From SIG307 sp964609025 (GTDB lineage: Bacteria; Bacillota; Clostridia; Lachnospirales; Lachnospiraceae): a stretch of 64,000 bases of DNA. The notes under the pieces are model-generated. The model saw nothing but the letters and a program-made list of their open reading frames with translations, had not been told where the DNA came from and did not search any database. Both the position numbers and the translations under genes were made by a program. Every line of letters begins with the position of its first letter. The stretch's first letter is position 1. The stretch is from contig CAZSQM010000008.1 of assembly GCA_964609025.1 (NCBI GenBank), positions 1-64,000 of the forward strand. Reading direction: 5' to 3'. Of the stretch, positions 18,875 to 26,219 are shown piece by piece.

Positions 18875-19282
18875 TTATGCGTTCTGCCAACCGCTTCTCT
18901 TTGCTCTGCGGATGGAGCGTACTACCAAACCGTTTGCTACTGCCTCGACATTTCCCTGCGCTTCCTCATAAGCCTGAATTGCAGCCGTAATTACCGCAAC
19001 TAAGGCAAGGTCGTCGGAAAGCTCTTCTGCCTCCGCAATCTGTGCAACCGTATTCTCGATTGCTTTTACCGGAATTTCTTTTTCTGCTTCCTTTGCCGTC
19101 TTCTTTGCATTCTTCCTGTTTTCAAGCAACGAAATAAACTTGAACAGGGAAATAATGAAGCTGATAAAAATCAACGCAACGAATACAATCAAAATACCGA
19201 TTACGGTATTTCCGAGTGCAACCGGCAGAGCTTCCTTTACGCCGTCCCAATAGCTGTTTAAAAATACAGATGTCATTTTCAT
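18875..19282 (-). CDS. OadG-family gamma/delta subunit of the Na+ decarboxylase
   Basis: 135 residues with one N-terminal membrane helix (about 22-50), then a charged Lys/Glu-rich stretch and a C-terminal segment LALVAVITAAIQAYEE and SIRRAKRSGWQNA. This is the layout of OadG/MmdD-type subunits, which anchor the soluble carboxyltransferase to the membrane pump. Its position between the carboxyltransferase and the biotin carrier matches the mmdA-mmdD-mmdC-mmdB gene order. GAGGTGAT precedes the start. Confidence 0.82.
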   Translation of the reverse strand: MKMTSVFLNSYWDGVKEALPVALGNTVIGILIVFVALIFISFIISLFKFISLLENRKNAKKTAKEAEKEIPVKAIENTVAQIAEAEELSDDLALVAVITAAIQAYEEAQGNVEAVANGLVVRSIRRAKRSGWQNA

Positions 19283-19294
19283 CGTATCACCTCA

Positions 19295-20728
19295 CTAAAC
19301 AGTTCCGTGCTTCTTGGACGGACGTGCCTCTCTCTTGGTATACAGCATTTCAAATGCATATACCAACTGCTGTCTTACTGCGTCTGCGGAAATGATGCTG
19401 TCGACATAGCCGCGCTTTGCCGCAGAAACCGCACTGCTCTGAAGGCTCTCATACTCTGCTGCCTTTTCCTTTCTGACAGCCTCATCCTCTCCGGCATACA
19501 TAATCTGTGCCGCCAAAGACGCATCCATCATTCCAATCTTCGCATCCTCTAACGCAAATACAAGGTCTGCGCCGATATGTTTGGAATTCATGGTAATGTA
19601 CGCACTTCCCATTGCGTTTTTGCAGATAAGATTTACCTTCGGTACCGTTGCGGTTGCGAAAGCATTCGTAAGCTTTGCTGCCGCGATAGCTACCGACTTT
19701 TCTTCACACACGGTAGCCGCATAACCGGTGACATCGGTAAGGGTCAGTACCGGAATACCGAATGCATCGCAGAACTCTACAAATTTTTCAGCCTTATAGC
19801 ACCCCTTCGTAGTAAGTACCGCATCAAACTTCTGAACCGCCTTGCCGTTTTCGTCCAATACTGCGCTACGGTTTGCAACCGCGCCTACCGTAGTACCGTT
19901 CAGACGAAGGAAACCTACTACCATTTCCTTTGCGTACTCTGCTTTAATCTCAAAGAACGCATTGTCGTCCGCAATATCGGAAAGGGCAACCGCCGGGTCG
20001 CATGCTTCCTCGGCAAATGCAGCCGTTGCTCTGTTCAAATCATCGGTGCAGTCTGTTGCTGCGTCTGTTTCATTGTTACTCGGCAGATAAGAGATAAGGG
20101 TACGAATGGAAGCTAACACCTGCGCCTCATCTTCCTTCACAACATCTACCACGCCTGCAGCCGCCTGAAACTTTGCTGCGGAGGTATCACATTTTTCGGT
20201 AAAATTTCCCTCTACCGCATTCGGAGAATTTACAAACAGCTTCGCGCCGTCCTCCGGCATAAAGGTGAAATCGCTCATTGCCGCAGAAACCGCACAGCCG
20301 CCGCCACAGGTGCCGAATACTGCCGTAATCTGCGGAATCACACCGGATGCCATGCTCTGCTTTAAGTAAACCTTACCAAAGCCTGCAAGCGCGTCCGTTG
20401 CTTCCTGCAAACGCATTCCCGCACAGTCTACCAGACCGATTACCGGAGCCCCGACCTTTAATGCCAGGTCATATAAGCCCTCGATCTTCTTGGCATGCAT
20501 TTCTCCCATCGTGCCGTTCAGCACTGCCGCATCCTGGCTGTAAACATAAACAAGGCTTCCGTCAATCAGGCCGTATCCGGTGATTACACCGTCGGACGGA
20601 GCTTCTGTCTGCGCCAGATTGAAATCCGTATTTCTCTTTGTTACAAGAGCACCGATTTCAACAAAGCTGCTGTCATCAAGCAAGTTCTCGATACGATCTC
20701 TTGCCGACAATTTTGTTGTACTACTCAT
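19295..20728 (-). CDS. Acyl-CoA carboxyltransferase (methylmalonyl-CoA decarboxylase alpha / 12S type)
   Basis: Crotonase-fold carboxyltransferase of 477 residues, first gene of the operon. It starts with SARDRIENLLDDSSFVEIG and has the family oxyanion-hole region TAVFGTCGGGCAVSAAMSDF, with a second crotonase repeat in the C-terminal half (LTDVTGYA, NAMGSAYITMNSK). MmdA, PccB and the transcarboxylase 12S subunit share this fold and are usually about 510 residues, so this is a somewhat short member. The acyl-CoA substrate (malonyl-, methylmalonyl-, glutaconyl-CoA) is undetermined. No biotin carboxylase gene is present, so carboxyl groups must come from a donor substrate rather than ATP and bicarbonate. 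Confidence 0.85.
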   Translation of the reverse strand: MSSTTKLSARDRIENLLDDSSFVEIGALVTKRNTDFNLAQTEAPSDGVITGYGLIDGSLVYVYSQDAAVLNGTMGEMHAKKIEGLYDLALKVGAPVIGLVDCAGMRLQEATDALAGFGKVYLKQSMASGVIPQITAVFGTCGGGCAVSAAMSDFTFMPEDGAKLFVNSPNAVEGNFTEKCDTSAAKFQAAAGVVDVVKEDEAQVLASIRTLISYLPSNNETDAATDCTDDLNRATAAFAEEACDPAVALSDIADDNAFFEIKAEYAKEMVVGFLRLNGTTVGAVANRSAVLDENGKAVQKFDAVLTTKGCYKAEKFVEFCDAFGIPVLTLTDVTGYAATVCEEKSVAIAAAKLTNAFATATVPKVNLICKNAMGSAYITMNSKHIGADLVFALEDAKIGMMDASLAAQIMYAGEDEAVRKEKAAEYESLQSSAVSAAKRGYVDSIISADAVRQQLVYAFEMLYTKREARPSKKHGTV

Positions 20729-20811
20729 CTTGCTGCCTCCGTTTTTTATAATATTTCTTCGCAGAACCTAAACCTAGGAAGGCGTACCAAAATTTTCTTC
20801 CAAATTTACGC

Positions 20812-20840
20812 CGTATATATTATATCTCTAATTTTGTCAA
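20812..20840 (-). promoter_or_regulatory. Promoter of the biotin decarboxylase operon
   Basis: Minus-strand TTGACA (20835-20840) is followed after 17 nt by TATACG, or after 15 nt by TATATA. The predicted start is about 75-80 nt upstream of the carboxyltransferase ATG. It lies just outside the left arm of the palindrome at 20874-21028. Confidence 0.65.
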
Positions 20841-20873
20841 ATTGCAACCCCATATTTGATAAATTCTTAACTT

Positions 20874-21028
20874 GTTTTTTACAGTTCAGCCGAGCCCCAA
20901 ACCAGGAAGTGACTGCGGGCAAACTTGTTTGCAAAGCAGTCACTTCCTGGTTTGGGGGCCGGCGCCTGTCGCACACCGAGAAGAAGCAGCTTGCTGCGGA
21001 TTCGAGGTGCGGCTGAACTGTAAAAAAC
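20874..21028. repeat. Nested palindromic element 1 (155 bp)
   Basis: The spacer 20729-21143 (415 bp, no gene) lies between two divergent promoters and holds this element. The outer arms are a perfect 19-bp inverted repeat, GTTTTTTACAGTTCAGCCG at 20874-20892 and its complement at 21010-21028. Inside, a perfect 22-bp inverted repeat (20895-20916 with 20936-20957) encloses a loop that is itself the palindrome GCAAACTTGTTTGC. A second branch (20958-21009) has GCAGC-TT-GCTGC at 20986-20997. The folded form is a three-way junction. T-runs are 5' and A-runs 3' on both strands, the reverse of a bidirectional terminator. There is no ORF or clear target duplication. A non-autonomous mobile element, cruciform or structured RNA are all possible. 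Confidence 0.8.
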
Positions 21029-21057
21029 TTAGAAAAACTTAGAAACCTTCGTTTTCT

Positions 21058-21086
21058 TTGACAATTCTGCCATATACTGCTATAAT
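21058..21086 (+). promoter_or_regulatory. Consensus sigma-A promoter of the cyclophilin gene
   Basis: TTGACA at 21058-21063 and TATAAT at 21081-21086 with a 17-nt spacer, a perfect vegetative promoter. The predicted start near 21093 leaves about 50 nt before the cyclophilin ATG. It begins 30 bp outside palindromic element 1. Confidence 0.9.
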
Positions 21087-21143
21087 AGTGACGTTACTTC
21101 TTTTTACAAATGAACTATAATACAAACAAATCAGGAGGTCCTT

Positions 21144-21668
21144 ATGGCTCAAAATCCAGTTATTACATTTACTATGGAAAACGGGGAACAAATTCGTGCC
21201 GAACTCTATCCGGAGCTTGCCCCTAACACAGTGAAAAACTTTCTCTCCCTTGTAAACAAAGGGTTTTATAACGGATTGATTTTCCACCGCGTCATCAACG
21301 GCTTTATGATTCAGGGAGGCTGCCCTGACGGTAACGGCATGGGCGGTCCGGGATACTCTATCAAAGGCGAGTTTTCCATGAATGGCTTTGCAAATGACTT
21401 AAAGCACACCGCAGGCGTATTGTCCATGGCGCGTGCCCAGCACCCGGATTCCGCGGGCTCTCAGTTCTTTATTATGCATAAAAACGCACCTCATCTGGAC
21501 GGTTCCTATGCAGCTTTCGGAAAAGTAATCGAGGGAATGGATGTCGTAAACCGCATTGCGGAAGTTCCGACCGACTGGAGCGACCGTCCGTCTGTACCGC
21601 AGGTAATGAAAACCGTTACTGCGGAAACCTTTGGCGTTACTTATGAGGAACCGGAAATTCTGGAATAA
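21144..21668 (+). CDS. Peptidyl-prolyl cis-trans isomerase, cyclophilin type
   Basis: Protein-folding enzyme of 174 residues without a signal peptide, so cytosolic. Cyclophilin core motifs: FHRVINGFMIQGGCPDGNGMGGPGY (read at residues 48-72), with the catalytic Arg in the first part, AGVLSMARA, DSAGSQFFIM and LDGSYAAFGKVIEGMDVV. GGAGG precedes the ATG and a consensus promoter lies upstream. The deacetylase lipoprotein gene follows 82 bp downstream on the same strand, with no terminator between them. Confidence 0.95.
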   Translation: MAQNPVITFTMENGEQIRAELYPELAPNTVKNFLSLVNKGFYNGLIFHRVINGFMIQGGCPDGNGMGGPGYSIKGEFSMNGFANDLKHTAGVLSMARAQHPDSAGSQFFIMHKNAPHLDGSYAAFGKVIEGMDVVNRIAEVPTDWSDRPSVPQVMKTVTAETFGVTYEEPEILE

Positions 21669-21750
21669 TCACGGACGCTTTCCATAGATTCCCGTTATTC
21701 CTATCACTTCGGAACCATTTTTTCACTTTATTTACCAAGGAGGTTATCTC

Positions 21751-23184
21751 ATGAAGAAAAAATTATTTGCACTACTGTCTGTCCTTTGCCTGACGACAGC
21801 TTGTCTTGGAGCTTGCAGCAACAAGGAAGGCGCAGACCCGACTCCGACCGTTGCCGCAACCGCTACTACCGCACCGACGGACGCATCGGGAGCAACCGCT
21901 ACTCCGGAACCGACCGCTACCACCGCTCCGGAACCGACTGCTACCACCGCTCCGGAACCGACTGCTACCACCGCTCCGGAACCGACTGCTACCACTGCTC
22001 CGGAACCGACCGCTACCACTGCTCCGACCGAGGCACCGGCAGTAACCGACGCTCCGGCTGCTCCGGCAGATCTTACCTATGATTTTAACGATCTTACTTA
22101 CAACATGTCCTACGGTACCAACTATAACGTAGAGTCCGACGGTTCCATTTCTCTTCAGTACGACGGACAGTATCAGGAAATCAAATTAAATCTTCCGCAG
22201 GCACTTGACATGAGCTATTGTACCGGCGTTACCGTAAAGGCAAAAAGTGAGTTCGCAAACCTTTCCGTAAAGCTTTATGATGAAAATTTCACCGAAGTAT
22301 TTGTCCGCTATGACGGAATGACCACCGGCATTTCTGACATTGAACTTGCTCCCCAGCTTACCACAAAGGTTGCCGGCATCGGCTTAATGGCACTGGATGT
22401 CGTAAGCGACTACTCCCAGTACAAGGCTACCGTTTACACTGTTACCTTCCATATGAAAGCGGGGTATGATTCCGGTAAGCCGGCCCCAACGCCAACTCCG
22501 ATTCTGGTAGACCCGAACGACGACGGCATTTGGGATAACAACGCTGATATTTCCTGGATTGACCCGAGTAAGCCGATGATTGCATTCACCTTTGATGATG
22601 GTCCGGTAGGAACCTCTGATACCGCTTCCTCCATCCGCATTCAGAATGCACTTGCGGCTTCCGGACAGCATGCAACCTTCTTTTACTGGGGCAGCCATAT
22701 CAACAGCGGCAACTCGGCGGAAATCAAACGGGCTTACGAACTGGGCTTTGAGATTGGTAACCACACCTTTTCTCATCCGAACTTAACGGGCTTAACCGCC
22801 GATAAGATTTTAGAAAATGTTACTAAGTGTGCCGAGAAATTAACCGAAATTACCGGCTTAGAGCATTTCCTGGTTCGGCCGCCGTATCTTGCAACCAACG
22901 CAACGGTAAAAGCAGCCGTTTTTGAACCGATGATTAACTGCAGCATCGACAGTAAAGACTGGGATGGTGCAACCACGGAGCAGATTATCAACACCATCAA
23001 CACCCAGAAGAAAGACGGCGCAATCGTTCTGATGCACGAAACCTATACTACTACCGCAGAAGCAATGGAACTTTTAATTCCACAGTTAGTTGCTGACGGT
23101 TGGCAGATTGTATCCGTATCGGAACTTTTCAAAGCAAAAAATCTTGACCTTTTGGATGGTTCCGTATATAACTACGCTAATTAA
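21751..23184 (+). CDS. Polysaccharide deacetylase lipoprotein (NodB/CE4 domain)
   Basis: Exported 477-residue protein. A hydrophobic signal ends at a lipobox-like CLGAC (Cys22 the likely lipidated residue). Residues about 28-105 form a Thr/Pro/Ala linker with five exact EPTATTAP units. Residues about 110-245 are a beta-rich, carbohydrate-binding-like domain. The C-terminal NodB domain carries all five CE4 motifs: FTFDDGP, GNHTFSHPNLT, RPPY, DSKDWDG and IVLMHE. These support metal-dependent deacetylation of a glycan, plausibly peptidoglycan GlcNAc/MurNAc, outside the membrane. A more specific substrate cannot be assigned. AAGGAGG precedes the ATG; a hairpin follows the stop. Confidence 0.9.
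   Translation: MKKKLFALLSVLCLTTACLGACSNKEGADPTPTVAATATTAPTDASGATATPEPTATTAPEPTATTAPEPTATTAPEPTATTAPEPTATTAPTEAPAVTDAPAAPADLTYDFNDLTYNMSYGTNYNVESDGSISLQYDGQYQEIKLNLPQALDMSYCTGVTVKAKSEFANLSVKLYDENFTEVFVRYDGMTTGISDIELAPQLTTKVAGIGLMALDVVSDYSQYKATVYTVTFHMKAGYDSGKPAPTPTPILVDPNDDGIWDNNADISWIDPSKPMIAFTFDDGPVGTSDTASSIRIQNALAASGQHATFFYWGSHINSGNSAEIKRAYELGFEIGNHTFSHPNLTGLTADKILENVTKCAEKLTEITGLEHFLVRPPYLATNATVKAAVFEPMINCSIDSKDWDGATTEQIINTINTQKKDGAIVLMHETYTTTAEAMELLIPQLVADGWQIVSVSELFKAKNLDLLDGSVYNYAN
21904..22023 (+). repeat. 24-bp tandem repeat, five copies (EPTATTAP linker)
   Basis: Five adjacent 24-bp units in the deacetylase reading frame, each encoding the octapeptide PEPTATTA. Units differ only at a few third positions (gac/gacc and acc/act variants). 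In-frame tandem DNA repeats like this change in number by slippage, so linker length may vary between strains. Confidence 0.95.
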
Positions 23185-23190
23185 TTTTAT

Positions 23191-23221
23191 AAGGCAACAC
23201 GGATGATACCGGTGTTGCCTT
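23191..23221 (+). terminator. Hairpin after the polysaccharide deacetylase gene
   Basis: AAGGCAACAC (23191-23200) pairs with GTGTTGCCTT (23212-23221), seven bases after the deacetylase stop. The following AGTTCT is a weak T-tract, so termination may be partial; the next hairpin, belonging to the opposite strand, is 13 bp away. Confidence 0.65.
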
Positions 23222-23234
23222 AGTTCTGACTGAC

Positions 23235-23279
23235 AAAAAGGGCTGTCGCATTCAGTTCAAACTGGTGCGACAGCCCTTT
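23235..23279 (-). terminator. Intrinsic terminator of the YegP-like gene
   Basis: A 14-bp perfect stem, AAAGGGCTGTCGCA (23237-23250) with its complement at 23266-23279, and an inner CAGTT/ACTG pair, ends in TTTTT on the minus strand. It lies between convergent genes and probably stops both transcripts. The stem sequence is closely similar to hairpins at 15.6 and 56.5 kb. Confidence 0.85.
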
Positions 23280-23301
23280 CATTTACCTATTCCTCAACTA
23301 C

Positions 23302-23667
23302 TTACTTTTCTACTTCGGCATCCGGTGCATTCTTCTTTACGCTCTCAACACCGTTTAAGCAGGATGCCTTTGCCTTATAGCCTTCGCTCGTTGCAATCAC
23401 CTGTCCGTTGGTTGCCTTCAGACGAAAACGGAACTCTCCGGCCTTGTCTTCATACACTTCAAACTTCGGATTCTTTACTGCAACAACCTCGGCAGCAGTC
23501 TGATCCTCTACTCCGGCAACCGGAGCGTTTTTCTTTACGCTCGCAATACCGTTTAAGCAGGCAGCTTCCGTCGTATAAACCTCGCTCGTTGCAATTACCT
23601 CACCGTTTCCTGCTTTTAAATCAAACTTAACGCCGCTTTTCACTTCTTTGATTACAAACTTACCCAT
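23302..23667 (-). CDS. YegP-family (DUF1508) protein, two tandem repeats
   Basis: 121 residues made of two similar ~50-residue DUF1508 units: KFVIKEVKSGVKFDLKAGNG...ASVKKNAP and KFEVYEDKAGEFRFRLKATNG...ESVKKNAP. The family forms a small dimeric beta/alpha fold of unknown biochemical role. It stands alone between convergent terminators, with GGAGG 9 nt before the start. No partner is suggested by context. Confidence 0.85.
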   Translation of the reverse strand: MGKFVIKEVKSGVKFDLKAGNGEVIATSEVYTTEAACLNGIASVKKNAPVAGVEDQTAAEVVAVKNPKFEVYEDKAGEFRFRLKATNGQVIATSEGYKAKASCLNGVESVKKNAPDAEVEK

Positions 23668-23786
23668 AAAATATAGTCCTCCTTAGCATAAAATAACAAA
23701 TAATTGTTACATTTATCTTAACACATTAGAGATTTACCGTCAAGTCATAGTTCAAGTTTCATACACTCCAGTGCCGATTTGCTTTC

Positions 23787-24443
23787 TCATAACTCCTCCG
23801 CCCCTTCGAAGTCTCCGATAACCGTCCGAATATCCGACATTGAAAAGCCCTTTCGGTACAGCGCCATCACCATTTTCTGCTTCTTCTCCCCGTTTGTCTG
23901 TTCCGGATGATAGCCTTTCTTTCTCAGATAAGTACGGATAGCAAACAGTTCCGGCGGCTCAGGCTCTTTCTCCTCGCCCCCGTTTTCAAAAAAATACTCC
24001 TCCCGCGCCGCTTTCATCGCTTCCGTAATTGTTTCTTTTCCGAACCCTTTTTGCAGCATTTTCTGGTACGCTTCGCGCTCGCTGCATCGCGGAAGCAGGG
24101 ACGAAGCATACTCCCGTGCGTAAGAGAAATCCTCAATATAGCGAAACTCCTCCAGATACGAAAGCGTTTCTGCTATCACCTGCTCGGGATAACCGTCGGC
24201 CTTCAGCTTCTTTTGCATCTCCTGCCTGGTATACCACTTTTTATTCAGTAAAAGCAGAGAACGTCTTTTGGCGCGCGGCAGCAAAACCTCCTGCTGCAGA
24301 CGGCAAAGCATAGAAGCATTTACTTCTTTTCCTTCCTCGATACCGGCACTCTTCAGGTCTTTTAAATAGCAGCGGCAATACACCTCGCCGTCCAAAAGAA
24401 CTATATGCTTCTTTTCTTTTCCTTCCTGTAATTCCAATCTCAT
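23787..24443 (-). CDS. recX: Regulatory protein RecX
   Basis: RecA modulator of 218 residues. Rows of short three-helix repeats typical of RecX are seen: KKWYTRQEMQKKLKADGYPE, LPRCSEREAYQKMLQKGFGK and IRTYLRKKGYH. The open frame starts with a GTG at 24458, but GAGG is better placed for the ATG at 24443. It lies 131 bp after recA, behind a hairpin, so some recA transcripts probably continue into recX, as in other bacteria where recX expression is low relative to recA. Confidence 0.85.
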   Translation of the reverse strand: MRLELQEGKEKKHIVLLDGEVYCRCYLKDLKSAGIEEGKEVNASMLCRLQQEVLLPRAKRRSLLLLNKKWYTRQEMQKKLKADGYPEQVIAETLSYLEEFRYIEDFSYAREYASSLLPRCSEREAYQKMLQKGFGKETITEAMKAAREEYFFENGGEEKEPEPPELFAIRTYLRKKGYHPEQTNGEKKQKMVMALYRKGFSMSDIRTVIGDFEGAEEL

Positions 24444-24466
24444 ACTGCCTCGCCTCACTTATTATT

Positions 24467-24494
24467 ACGGGGAAGCCTCTCCAAGCTTCCCCGT
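24467..24494. other. Hairpin between recA and recX
   Basis: Perfect 10-bp inverted repeat ACGGGGAAGC/GCTTCCCCGT with an 8-nt loop. On the minus strand it is followed by AATAATAAG rather than a T-run, so it may attenuate or stabilise mRNA rather than fully terminate. A recA-recX hairpin that lowers recX expression is known in E. coli. Confidence 0.55.
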
Positions 24495-24574
24495 ACCACT
24501 GCGTCAGAACCGAACTTAATTTACACTTCTTTAAAATTTCGGACAAGGCCACATCTCCAACCGATTCGTCCGCC

Positions 24575-25615
24575 TTACGCTTCCTCCGGTCCCTCTGCTT
24601 TTCCGTCTGCTTTTGCCTCGGTAGCAAACTCATACACCTCGCGTACTTTCCGGTCTATCTCTTCCAGAACCTCCGGGTGCTCCTTCAAATACTGCTTGGC
24701 ATTCTCTCTGCCCTGTCCGATTTTCTCATCCCGGTAAGCGAACCATGCGCCGCTCTTCTGGATAATATTCTCCTCTACGGCAAGATCCAGCACATCGCCT
24801 TCCTTAGAGATTCCCTGCCCGAACATAATATCAAACTCTGCCTCCCGAAACGGCGGAGCTACCTTATTCTTCACTACCTTTACTCTGGTACGGCTGCCGA
24901 CCACTTCGCCCCCCGCCTTCAGGGACTCGATTCGTCTGACATCCAGACGGACGGACGCATAGAACTTTAAGGCACGGCCGCCGGTCGTTGTTTCCGGATT
25001 ACCGAACATTACACCGACCTTTTCACGCAGCTGATTGATAAAAATAACGATACAATTCGACTTGCTGATAACGGCGGTCAGTTTACGGAGGGCCTGCGAC
25101 ATCAGACGTGCCTGTAAGCCCACATGGGAATCTCCCATATCGCCCTCTATCTCAGCCTTTGGAACAAGCGCTGCCACCGAGTCTACGATTACAATATCCA
25201 CCGCACCGGAACGCACCATCGTTTCGGTAATCTCCAATGCCTGCTCGCCGTTGTCCGGCTGGGAAATGTAAAGATTGTTAATATCCACGCCGATATTCGC
25301 CGCATAAACCGGGTCAAGCGCATGCTCCGCGTCAATAAAGCCGGCGATTCCTCCCCGCTTCTGTACCTCTGCTACCGCATGAAGCGCAACCGTCGTCTTA
25401 CCGCTGGACTCCGGTCCGTAAATCTCAATCACACGCCCTTTCGGAAAACCGCCCAGCCCTAACGCAATATCCAGACTGAGCGAACCGGACGGAACCGTTT
25501 CGATGTTCATATTCGACTTTGTATCGCCAAGCTTCATCACGGAACCCTTGCCGTACTGCTTCTCTATCTGCTGCAACGCCGACTCTAACGCTTTTATCTT
25601 TTCACTGTTTGCCAT
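24575..25615 (-). CDS. recA: Recombinase RecA
   Basis: Homologous recombination and SOS coprotease, 346 residues. Walker A is GPESSGKTT, Walker B is VDIVIVDSVAAL, and the L2 region GGRALKFYASVRLDVRR is intact. The open frame reaches back to 25762, but AGGAGG 8-9 nt before the ATG at 25615 gives the standard MANSEKIKALE start. A LexA-type box overlaps the transcription start. Acidic C-terminal tail present (KADGKAEGPEEA). Confidence 0.98.
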   Translation of the reverse strand: MANSEKIKALESALQQIEKQYGKGSVMKLGDTKSNMNIETVPSGSLSLDIALGLGGFPKGRVIEIYGPESSGKTTVALHAVAEVQKRGGIAGFIDAEHALDPVYAANIGVDINNLYISQPDNGEQALEITETMVRSGAVDIVIVDSVAALVPKAEIEGDMGDSHVGLQARLMSQALRKLTAVISKSNCIVIFINQLREKVGVMFGNPETTTGGRALKFYASVRLDVRRIESLKAGGEVVGSRTRVKVVKNKVAPPFREAEFDIMFGQGISKEGDVLDLAVEENIIQKSGAWFAYRDEKIGQGRENAKQYLKEHPEVLEEIDRKVREVYEFATEAKADGKAEGPEEA

Positions 25616-25658
25616 AAAGTAAAACCTCCTCCGATTCGTAATTCGTTCATATGTTCGT

Positions 25659-25710
25659 GAACAAATGTTCTTCTTGTAATTATAATACAACTCTCTTCTG
25701 TTTTTGTCAA
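25659..25710 (-). promoter_or_regulatory. recA promoter with SOS (LexA) box
   Basis: Minus-strand TTGACA (25705-25710), 17-nt spacer and TATTAT (25682-25687). Downstream at 25659-25670 is GAACAAATGTTC, which fits the Gram-positive LexA consensus GAAC-N4-GTTC and would cover the start point. This predicts DNA-damage induction of recA and probably recX. Confidence 0.88.
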
Positions 25711-25799
25711 CTGTTTTTCTTAAAAAATTGGAAATAAGGTTCCGACCGGAACAAAAGGACAACTATATTATAACATGAACCGCTTTACTTGTAAATGCT

Positions 25800-26219
25800 T
25801 TAAAAATTTCCGCCGTTCTTCGCCTTTCCGATGCCCTTTCGCGCATAGCAAATCACGCCGGCTGCCACGAACGCCGCTCCCGCAACCCAGTACACCCGTA
25901 TCAGACGATTTGTGGTGCCGTAGATTTCAAGCACACCTTTCATAAAACTCCCTACGGTCCAGGCTGCCACACCGGCATGATAAAAATTGCGGGCCGCCAC
26001 ACCGGGCATCCTCTTTCCGAACAACGCCACGGAGCAAAACACACACGCTCCAAAAACAAGCGGAATCATAAATGCGTACAGCATATAGCCGGAATATACT
26101 TCATGCGAAAATCTCTCATATACCGCACCGAACACCGCACAAAATACGGAAATCAACAAATACCAAAAGCCGGTCACCGCCGCTTTTCGTTTCTCATTTT
26201 CCTGTACCGATGTAGACAA
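25800..26219 (-). CDS. Hypothetical four-helix membrane protein
   Basis: 139 residues with four predicted membrane segments (about 17-35, 44-63, 80-98 and 107-124). I do not recognise a family. The only long start is a TTG at 26219 with AGGAG about 11 nt upstream, so the true start is uncertain. The gene overlaps the 3' end of the phosphodiester glycosidase gene by 26 bp, which suggests coupled expression with that exported enzyme. The last residues (GKAKNGGNF) are polar and basic. Confidence 0.6.
   Translation of the reverse strand: MSTSVQENEKRKAAVTGFWYLLISVFCAVFGAVYERFSHEVYSGYMLYAFMIPLVFGACVFCSVALFGKRMPGVAARNFYHAGVAAWTVGSFMKGVLEIYGTTNRLIRVYWVAGAAFVAAGVICYARKGIGKAKNGGNF

Noticed and set aside
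20874..21028. Bidirectional intrinsic terminator
   Set aside because: On each strand the T-run precedes the stem and the A-run follows it, the opposite of a terminator, and the neighbouring genes diverge from this spacer.
21744..22019. Minus-strand frame of repeated VAVGSGAV units
   Set aside because: It is the antisense shadow of the deacetylase linker repeats, with no ribosome site.
21904..22023. CRISPR-like repeats
   Set aside because: The 24-bp units are directly adjacent without spacers and lie in frame in a Thr/Pro linker.
25739..25752. Second LexA box upstream of recA (GTTCC-N4-GGAAC)
   Set aside because: The half-sites are inverted relative to the GAAC-N4-GTTC consensus.
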